A stretch of DNA of 44,101 nt, taken from NCBI GenBank assembly GCA_015522385.1, contig WAMJ01000236.1:1-44101 (forward strand), given 5' to 3'. The stretch comes from Candidatus Heimdallarchaeota archaeon. GTDB taxonomy: Archaea > Asgardarchaeota > Heimdallarchaeia > Heimdallarchaeales > Kariarchaeaceae. Shown piece by piece: positions 38,329 through 44,101 of the stretch. Position 1 is the stretch's first letter, and the number at the start of each line of letters is the position of its first letter. The notes below the pieces were generated by a model. It saw only the letters and a list, made by a program, of their open reading frames with translations. It was not told the DNA's origin and searched no databases. The translations under genes were made by a program, and so were the position numbers.

Positions 38329-39114
38329 ATGGAATTATTCCAGTTCAAACCTGAGAAAGAGCAGTACTCGACTCCAGTGCTCTTCCTCCACGGGATGTGG
38401 CATGCTGCTTGGTGCTGGGAGGAGTTCATTCCCTACTTCACCGAAGCTGGATTCACCTGCTACTCCTTCAACCTGCGGAATCACGGTGTCGAGCGAGATC
38501 CCAAGGGGATGCGGTGGATAAAGATCGCAGACTACGTCAAAGACCTTGAGGAAGCAGTCCAACAGATCGGGTCAAACCCGGTGATTATCGGCCACTCTAT
38601 GGGCGGATTCATCGTCCAGAAATACCTTGAGAAATCAGAACCTGCTGCCACCATCCTCCTCGCTACGAATCCCCACAACGGGAATCTTGTAGCAACCCTA
38701 CGAACCTTCCGAAAATATCCTTTGACTGTATTGAAATCCATCCTGACATTCAACATGATCGGTATGACAACCTCGAAAGATAGGTACAGGACGATGTTCC
38801 TCACCGAGGGCACTGAAGTAGACCCAAACTACGACAGAATTCAGAACGAGGCCTTCAGGGCATACATGGACACGGTGTTCTTCAACCTACCCCGGGTTAG
38901 GAAAATCAAGAAGACATTGAGCAAACCCGATAATCTACTTGTAATCGCTGGGGAGAATGACGCTTTCTTCTCTCCTCGAACGCTAGAGAAGACTGCAATC
39001 AAGTACGGCGGTCACTTCAAGATGTTCGAGGGTCTGGGCCACAACGTCATGAGCGGTCCGGGGAGTGACAAGGTGGCTGCTTACTGCATAGAGTTCCTCA
39101 AGGAAAGGATGTGA
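38329..39114 (+). CDS. Alpha/beta hydrolase
   Basis: The 261-residue enzyme has the standard triad: Ser90 in IIGHSMGGF, Asp211 in AGENDAFFSP and His238 in GLGHNVM. The oxyanion region FLHGMWHAAWCW is typical of small-molecule esterases and lipases of the family. The cap region (about 115-190) is short and polar. No signal peptide is seen, so it is cytoplasmic; the substrate is unknown. The stop lies 34 nt inside the end of the convergent DUF885 gene, so the two frames overlap at their 3' ends. Confidence 0.9.
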   Translation: MELFQFKPEKEQYSTPVLFLHGMWHAAWCWEEFIPYFTEAGFTCYSFNLRNHGVERDPKGMRWIKIADYVKDLEEAVQQIGSNPVIIGHSMGGFIVQKYLEKSEPAATILLATNPHNGNLVATLRTFRKYPLTVLKSILTFNMIGMTTSKDRYRTMFLTEGTEVDPNYDRIQNEAFRAYMDTVFFNLPRVRKIKKTLSKPDNLLVIAGENDAFFSPRTLEKTAIKYGGHFKMFEGLGHNVMSGPGSDKVAAYCIEFLKERM

Positions 39115-40661
39115 TCCCTCAAGAACCAGAGAGGTACACTTCCTGCATAGACGACACTATCGTGGAAGTCCTTCAGGGGTAGGCCACTGGTCTTCCTGAA
39201 CTCACTCATCATGTGCGATCCCAGGAGGTAGCTCATGAAGTACCCAGGGGACCGTGAGTACATCTGCACCTCGGAATGTGCCGTGGTCTCATTGTACCCC
39301 GTGTTCCTCACAAGGTAACTGACGGCCTCCTCGTACCCCATCTCCCCCGTATGCAGCCCGATGTCGATGAGCACCCTCGTAGCTCTCCACCTGAGTGCAT
39401 TGACCTGCAGGAACTTCTGTTCGATATCTGGATTCTCGGGATCGTTCTCGAAACCGTTGTCATACATCATCCGCTCGCAATAGAGCCCCCATCCCTCGGT
39501 AATATCCCCGAGCTTGCAGGAGTACATGATAGCCGTGTTGGCCGATAATGTGGAGTATATTCCAGATCTGATGACTGATGGGTGAGTGTTCTTGCATGCT
39601 CCGTGAAGGTGATGACCCGGGTACGACTCGTGGGAGATGAGGAGTGGCTGGAAGGCGAATGAATGCTCCTTTAACATCTTCTGGTCGTCATGTGGTGTGA
39701 GGTAGAAGTATCCAATTTGCTCGGGATCGTACCTTGCGGGCATTCCTGCTGCAGCAATCGAGAGGAATTGCCTCATGTACGGATAGGAGAAGATGACCTC
39801 CAACCGTTCCTTGGGCATCGTGATCAGGTCGTTCTCGATGAGGAATCTCCGTGCCCTATCCGCGAGCTCCCTGTACCCTCTGAGTGCTTCCTCGTAAGTC
39901 GTCGGGTGCTTGGAACGTATTCTCTCCCTGATCTCCTCGACACTCCTTCCCCCGAGTTTCTCCACAAGCTCCTCTAGTTCTTTCCCCGTCTGGGCAAGGT
40001 ACTCCCTTCCAAGCGATCTGATTTCCTCCAACGTCATCCCCAGTCTTCGCTTCTCGATGAGAACCCTGAATCTCTCTCCGTCCAGGGGCAGCTCATCCAT
40101 GGTCTCCTGTGACTGCAGCCACCTCTCGTATTCACTTAGGACGGAAAGCAGTTTCTCACTCTGCTCCGATAACGTGTCGTAGAGGTCCCCGAGAAAATTC
40201 CGGAGTGACCGTACTGCCCTGACCTCGGATTCTGTCCAGAGTTTCACGGGCATATCCACCCTTTCCATTACCTGCAAGAGTATCTGGTGAGCAGTTGCCA
40301 TCCTCTCTCTCAGCGATGCCATCCGCTTCTCCTCATCTGGGAACTGCCTCCGGAGAAGAACCGTCAGACCCGATAGGATAGTTCCTGCTGCATTCGGTGA
40401 GTGCCTCCAGAACTGCAGGGTCTCCAGCTCATAGAGCCCTATGTCTAGGTACCAGAGAAAAAGTTCCTTATCTGGTGAGTCCTCTGCCTGCTCTGCCTCA
40501 TCAATTATTCTCCTGATGAGGGATATGTCATCCTCGACGCCCTTCCTTGAGACATCAGGCCAGATCCCGTCGTACTCATGCACCCCCATGCTGGAAGCGA
40601 GGAGTGGATTCCTCCCTAGTATATGCGATCTGTAGCGCTCTGCCACCTCTTCAACTTGCAC
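39081..40661 (-). CDS. DUF885-family metallopeptidase-like protein
   Basis: The 526-residue protein is mostly helical and carries the hallmark of the family, HESYPGHH (His344-Glu345...His350-His351), a permuted relative of the zinc-binding HExxH. A downstream glutamate in ITEGWGLYCE (Glu389) is the likely third ligand. These proteins are thought to be zinc carboxypeptidases related to the M32/M3 fold. No signal peptide is present. The start is GTG at 40661 and a TTAATATT-like box lies about 20-28 nt upstream. With the M20 and S9 enzymes this adds to a set of intracellular peptidases in the region. Confidence 0.92.
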   Translation of the reverse strand: MQVEEVAERYRSHILGRNPLLASSMGVHEYDGIWPDVSRKGVEDDISLIRRIIDEAEQAEDSPDKELFLWYLDIGLYELETLQFWRHSPNAAGTILSGLTVLLRRQFPDEEKRMASLRERMATAHQILLQVMERVDMPVKLWTESEVRAVRSLRNFLGDLYDTLSEQSEKLLSVLSEYERWLQSQETMDELPLDGERFRVLIEKRRLGMTLEEIRSLGREYLAQTGKELEELVEKLGGRSVEEIRERIRSKHPTTYEEALRGYRELADRARRFLIENDLITMPKERLEVIFSYPYMRQFLSIAAAGMPARYDPEQIGYFYLTPHDDQKMLKEHSFAFQPLLISHESYPGHHLHGACKNTHPSVIRSGIYSTLSANTAIMYSCKLGDITEGWGLYCERMMYDNGFENDPENPDIEQKFLQVNALRWRATRVLIDIGLHTGEMGYEEAVSYLVRNTGYNETTAHSEVQMYSRSPGYFMSYLLGSHMMSEFRKTSGLPLKDFHDSVVYAGSVPLWFLRDHILSLRNSMQ

Positions 40662-40773
40662 AAGGAGGACAGATACCCTATGAATATTAACCCTCTGGAA
40701 GCACCTAGAGGGAGATATGTCTTGGATAGTCTTCTATCTTATCTTTAATATAATTCTTGACAGTATTTTAAAC

Positions 40774-41949
40774 CTAATTTGGCATAAACCGGTTGGATTT
40801 TCTGAGTCTGATGTTAAGATAGACTGTTATTGCACAGACTCCTACTAAGTAGAGGACATGGAGACCAAGAGGTGGATTGATATTATCTTCAAGAAGAAAT
40901 AGCAACCCAAATGGTGGAGGAGGATTCTTCGGGAATAGTGATGGTGTTATAAAAATGGAAACTGGGAGTAGTATGATATTGAGGACTGGTTTTGATATCA
41001 CATCGGTAATCAGTATCTGAATTAGGAGGAAGCATATAACAGTGGTAAATGTCAAGATGAAGACGGGTAGGTAGACTGGCAAGATATAAAAAATCCCCCC
41101 AAAGTCACTTCCTCTGGTGAATAACGACGCTACTACAAGATAGAACACAATCGGTAGATAAATTGCGGCTTGGACAAGGATTCGTCTCGAATACTGGTGT
41201 AATGGATCCACTGGGTATGACAGGTATACTTTCGTCTGTGATTTGAATACCATTCTCCTGAATTGACTAATAAAGAGGAATATTATAAGAATAAATGCAA
41301 CATTAAACAATATCGAATTGAGTGCGCTATACAGATGAACTTTCCATGAGTAATAATACCCTTGTGAACCCCCCGATACATACCGATTCTCTCTCAAATT
41401 TACGTCCATGGAAAAAAGAAATGTTATGAAAAGTCCCACAACTAACATTCTGAAATTTACACTTTTCTCCTCATCAATCAGGTATATATCCGATACCTTC
41501 CTTCTCCAAATGACTTCAATTAGGCTTCCTAATCCAATAGCCAAGACTCCAAGAGATATCTCAAAAGATAAAATCGCACTTAAACCAGAAGTATAAACTT
41601 TCAGATGTCCAATGGAATATTGATTCGCGTTTATTATCACTCCTATTTTGCCTGAGTAATTAACGGGAATTTCAAAGGTACCATCTTTAGTCATATTGCT
41701 CGAAATCAGATCTCGTACCATCTGTATCTGTAGGGTAATTGAGACATTACCTGAGAAATTGATAAGTTCAATTCGTAGGGTCTCTCCAACTAATATATCA
41801 ATCGTAATGATATCATTCCAAGCCTCTTCTAATTCAAAGTCGTTATCATAGACTTTTGGCTTGTTTATTGTCAAAGTTGAGGAAATCAAGAAGAAAATCC
41901 CCACAACCAGTAACACTTTAGAGATATTATTGATCCTTTTGTTTATCAT
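40774..41949 (-). CDS. ABC transporter membrane subunit (second of two), about seven helices
   Basis: The 391-residue protein has an N-terminal helix (residues 11-28), an extracytoplasmic part of about 100 residues with many N-x-S/T sites, and then six or seven membrane helices. It overlaps the upstream membrane gene by four bases (ATGA). The order helix, outer domain, membrane bundle is the same in that neighbour, so the two are probably distant paralogues that make a heterodimeric permease. It lacks a motif that identifies a substrate. The region is visibly more A+T-rich than the genes to its left. Its 3' end is followed by an AT-rich 112-nt gap. Confidence 0.75.
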   Translation of the reverse strand: MINKRINNISKVLLVVGIFFLISSTLTINKPKVYDNDFELEEAWNDIITIDILVGETLRIELINFSGNVSITLQIQMVRDLISSNMTKDGTFEIPVNYSGKIGVIINANQYSIGHLKVYTSGLSAILSFEISLGVLAIGLGSLIEVIWRRKVSDIYLIDEEKSVNFRMLVVGLFITFLFSMDVNLRENRYVSGGSQGYYYSWKVHLYSALNSILFNVAFILIIFLFISQFRRMVFKSQTKVYLSYPVDPLHQYSRRILVQAAIYLPIVFYLVVASLFTRGSDFGGIFYILPVYLPVFILTFTTVICFLLIQILITDVISKPVLNIILLPVSIFITPSLFPKNPPPPFGLLFLLEDNINPPLGLHVLYLVGVCAITVYLNIRLRKSNRFMPN

Positions 41950-43142
41950 ATTCTAACCTCCGAATCTTTATAGATCTTGTAACCACCAAGGTAAAACACA
42001 GACGCAAGAAACAAAATCTGCGGAATGACCCATTGATCATTGTATTCGCTTGATATTCGATTAATGGTACTTGATGGTAATGTAGTAAATGCAGTTTGCG
42101 ATCTCATTAGGGTATCAAACAAGTACCCTAATGTATAGAACACAACCTCCGAATTTCGATAAGAGAGAAATATCAAGGCAAATATGCCCAAGTGCAGGGA
42201 TGCTGAAATTACTATCAATGTAGCGATTGTTAGACACAATATCCATTCTTCCTGCGTCAATGAGTAATTGTAGAGAATGAGGTACTGAGCTATAACATAA
42301 TAGATAATAGTTCCTCCTAGAATAAGAAATACTTCGAGATTAACATATAGTGACCTGAATATGTATGTTCTCTCTCTTCCTTTGTATGTTGTCCATAATT
42401 CCTTAATATGTGATTCTTTCTTCGTATAGTAAAGGCTACCTAGCAGGATGATTAAAGCCCAGTAGAGTGCTTTGAAATAGATGTTTTGACCATTATTGGA
42501 AAATATTTGTAGCATGATTGCTTTATCTTCACGGGCATCTGGTAGAGCAAACGAGAACGATGCAATTGCCAAAACAGTTGGAGCAAATACACCAATTAGA
42601 TCAATTAATTGAACCTTACCGTAGAATGAGGGTAGTCGGACCTTTTTCTTTCTAATTTTATCCCATGTTCCAGACACTATTCCGACTCCTATGATCGAAT
42701 TAAACAATACAAGATTAGAGTTATAGATGTATCCGAAATCAATACGAGCACTAACGTAAATATTTACCAAGGCAGCTCTAAACCATGTGGAATTAACTAT
42801 AGAGCTCAGATTGAGGAACAGAATTCCTCCTATATCCAGAATGGTGTTTATTTCAATATCATAGTTACTCTCTTTCAGCAGTTCCCTCGAGAATAGCTCT
42901 ACCTCCTTTCCATCTACTTGGAGGAGCTTTAATGAAAATATCGCAGAAGCGTTTGTGGATATAAATCCAGAAATCTTTGACCCCCTATAAACACGTGTAG
43001 ACTCTATAATTTGAAAATTTGAATCATAGGTTATCGAATCATTAGTAATTACAGTACTATCTACAAGAGCTATCACGGAAGTCAATGTCATAAACACTAT
43101 GAAAGCTAGTGAGGTTCTTGTCAGTATGTTAATCCTGCTCAT
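41946..43142 (-). CDS. ABC transporter membrane subunit (first of two)
   Basis: The 398-residue protein starts with MSRINILTRTSLAFIVFMTLTSVIA, a signal or anchor helix. An outer domain of about 105 residues follows (VDSTVITNDSITYDSNFQIIE onward), then about six helices. I chose the ATG at 43142, which overlaps the ATPase gene by 14 nt; a frame open to 43247 exists but would run through the ATPase coding region and its first 35 residues look unnatural. No ABC-2 signature is obvious, so the assignment rests on the operon with the ATPase and on the matching architecture of the next gene. It could carry a peptide, lipid or polysaccharide outward. Confidence 0.78.
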   Translation of the reverse strand: MSRINILTRTSLAFIVFMTLTSVIALVDSTVITNDSITYDSNFQIIESTRVYRGSKISGFISTNASAIFSLKLLQVDGKEVELFSRELLKESNYDIEINTILDIGGILFLNLSSIVNSTWFRAALVNIYVSARIDFGYIYNSNLVLFNSIIGVGIVSGTWDKIRKKKVRLPSFYGKVQLIDLIGVFAPTVLAIASFSFALPDAREDKAIMLQIFSNNGQNIYFKALYWALIILLGSLYYTKKESHIKELWTTYKGRERTYIFRSLYVNLEVFLILGGTIIYYVIAQYLILYNYSLTQEEWILCLTIATLIVISASLHLGIFALIFLSYRNSEVVFYTLGYLFDTLMRSQTAFTTLPSSTINRISSEYNDQWVIPQILFLASVFYLGGYKIYKDSEVRI

Positions 43143-44040
43143 CCCCCAGCACTTCGAAGAACACCTGTTCCAGTAGACTGTGCTTATGAACAGGATTATA
43201 GATCTGTATCTCATGTAGCTGGTCTTTTTCCCGGATCCTGATCTCAAGAATCGATCCTTTCTTGTGGATAATTTCGATCCCCATCTCCTCCAGCTCGGAC
43301 GTCACCTTCTCTACCTCTTCCTTGGGAACTTTTATCGAGTAATCTGTGATGAATCTCGATTTGGTGAGCTCATCCATTCGATAATTTCCCCTGATCTCAC
43401 CCTTGTGTAGGAAGACCACTCGGTCACAAATCCTTTCCAGATCATGTAAAATGTGACTGAGAATAATGACCGTTATCCCCTTGCTGTATGCCAACTCATG
43501 TATATACTGCAGGATTTCCGATCTAGCTTTGACATCTAAATTTGCAGTGGGTTCATCCAGAAGGACAAATTTCGGTGATCCTATTAGGGAAGTTGCGATT
43601 GCATATTTTTGTTTCATCCCAGCAGAGAGGTTCTTGAAATATGTATCTCTCTTCTCGTAGAGATTGAACCTTTTCAATAGATTCTTTGCCACCTTCTCAA
43701 CTGTATCAGATGTCATGTCTCTCAATTTTCCCACAAAAATCAGATGCTCCCAAAGTGTGTACCACTCTGGGTAGGTTGGGTCTTCGAACATAACTCCTAT
43801 CTGCTTTAGCACCTCATTCCGTTCAAGCTGTACATTGAACCCATTGACTGTTATCCTCCCAGTTGACGGATTGAGAAGGCCAATTATTAACTTTACAAGA
43901 GTTGATTTCCCTGCACCATTTTCTCCTATCAATCCAATTACCTTGTCTTCAAATCTGATGGACAATGATTTGAATACCTGTTCTTTCCCATAAGCAAATC
44001 CTAATTCTGATATGTCTATCATAACCTGATTTTTCAGCAT
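43129..44040 (-). CDS. ABC transporter ATP-binding protein, ABC-2 exporter type
   Basis: The 303-residue ATPase has Walker A GENGAGKST (39-47), a Q-loop in which Glu86 (VMFEDPTYPEW) stands in place of Gln, the signature LSAGMKQK (138-145), Walker B VLLDEP (159-164) and the H-loop His196 in ILSHIL. The Glu variant in the Q-loop and the 'LSxGMKQ' signature are common in ABC-2 exporters. The last 80 residues (SIKVPKEEVEKVTSELEEMG) form a C-terminal regulatory-like domain. It powers the two membrane subunits encoded downstream in overlapping frames. AT-rich runs at about 44051-44075 are the likely promoter. Confidence 0.95.
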   Translation of the reverse strand: MLKNQVMIDISELGFAYGKEQVFKSLSIRFEDKVIGLIGENGAGKSTLVKLIIGLLNPSTGRITVNGFNVQLERNEVLKQIGVMFEDPTYPEWYTLWEHLIFVGKLRDMTSDTVEKVAKNLLKRFNLYEKRDTYFKNLSAGMKQKYAIATSLIGSPKFVLLDEPTANLDVKARSEILQYIHELAYSKGITVIILSHILHDLERICDRVVFLHKGEIRGNYRMDELTKSRFITDYSIKVPKEEVEKVTSELEEMGIEIIHKKGSILEIRIREKDQLHEIQIYNPVHKHSLLEQVFFEVLGDEQD

Positions 44041-44101
44041 ATGCTCAAGTAATAAACGTTACCTTTATTTATTCAAAAAAAAAACTAATCAATGGCGAAT
44101 C

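Noticed and set aside
43143..43247. Extension of the first ABC membrane subunit into the ATPase gene
   Set aside because: These 35 residues are a frame-shifted reading of the ATPase 3' end; the ATG at 43142 gives a normal signal helix and a short overlap.

Overview
This window looks archaeal and probably comes from an Asgard-type archaeon (Heimdall- or Thorarchaeia-like; the exact lineage is inferred, not shown). The evidence is: many start codons have a TATA-like box about 22-32 nt upstream and no Shine-Dalgarno, as in leaderless archaeal transcription; a COG2150-type archaeal amino-acid regulator; an Arf-like small GTPase beside a RING-like zinc-finger protein; TPR proteins, one with a longin/roadblock-like tail; and S-layer-like secreted proteins with one C-terminal membrane anchor. 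I see no rRNA, tRNA, CRISPR, transposase or phage gene.

Layout. 1-849: 3' part of an APC amino-acid permease. 944-1204: small secreted His/Gly/Asp-rich protein. 1309-8082 (minus): complete tryptophan block, read as regulator (COG2150), trpE, trpG, trpD, trpC, trpF, trpB, trpA, mostly with overlapping ends. It can convert chorismate to tryptophan; a 12-bp palindrome at the trpE start is a good operator candidate. 8286-11015: His-rich multi-pass membrane protein, small membrane-anchored protein, DEDDh exonuclease and cupin. 11063-13969: large cell-surface protein with Ig-like domains. 14143-18282: tandem GNAT acetyltransferase, dual-HTH regulator and TPR protein. 18443-21216: M20 metallopeptidase and serine beta-lactamase-family hydrolase.

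21267-22191: two-gene DNA-damage unit (SRAP/HMCES-like and alkyltransferase-like protein), divergent from a nitroreductase (22292-23029). 23201-25963: large Thr-stalked surface protein with an odd translation start. 26045-28042: S9 peptidase. 28122-29439: TlpA-like thioredoxin plus CcdA-like electron carrier. 29556-32916: UPF0173 metallohydrolase, unknown protein and TPR protein with a longin-like C-terminus. 32885-33553: membrane protein. 33885-37124: secreted nuclease-like protein with lamin-tail domains at both ends, an EEP catalytic domain and four fibronectin-III repeats. 37334-38286: RING-like protein and Arf-like GTPase. 38329-40661: alpha/beta hydrolase and DUF885 peptidase-like protein. 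40774-44040: ABC exporter with one ATPase and two paralogous membrane subunits.

Themes. The window is rich in peptidases and hydrolases (M20, S9, DUF885, beta-lactamase fold), an amino-acid permease and extracellular proteins, which suggests scavenging of peptides and perhaps nucleic acids alongside tryptophan synthesis. Genes are tightly packed: four convergent pairs overlap at their 3' ends, two of them sharing one CTAG as both stop codons. The most original parts are the RING/Arf-GTPase pair, the TPR-longin protein, the double-LTD nuclease and the trp control region.
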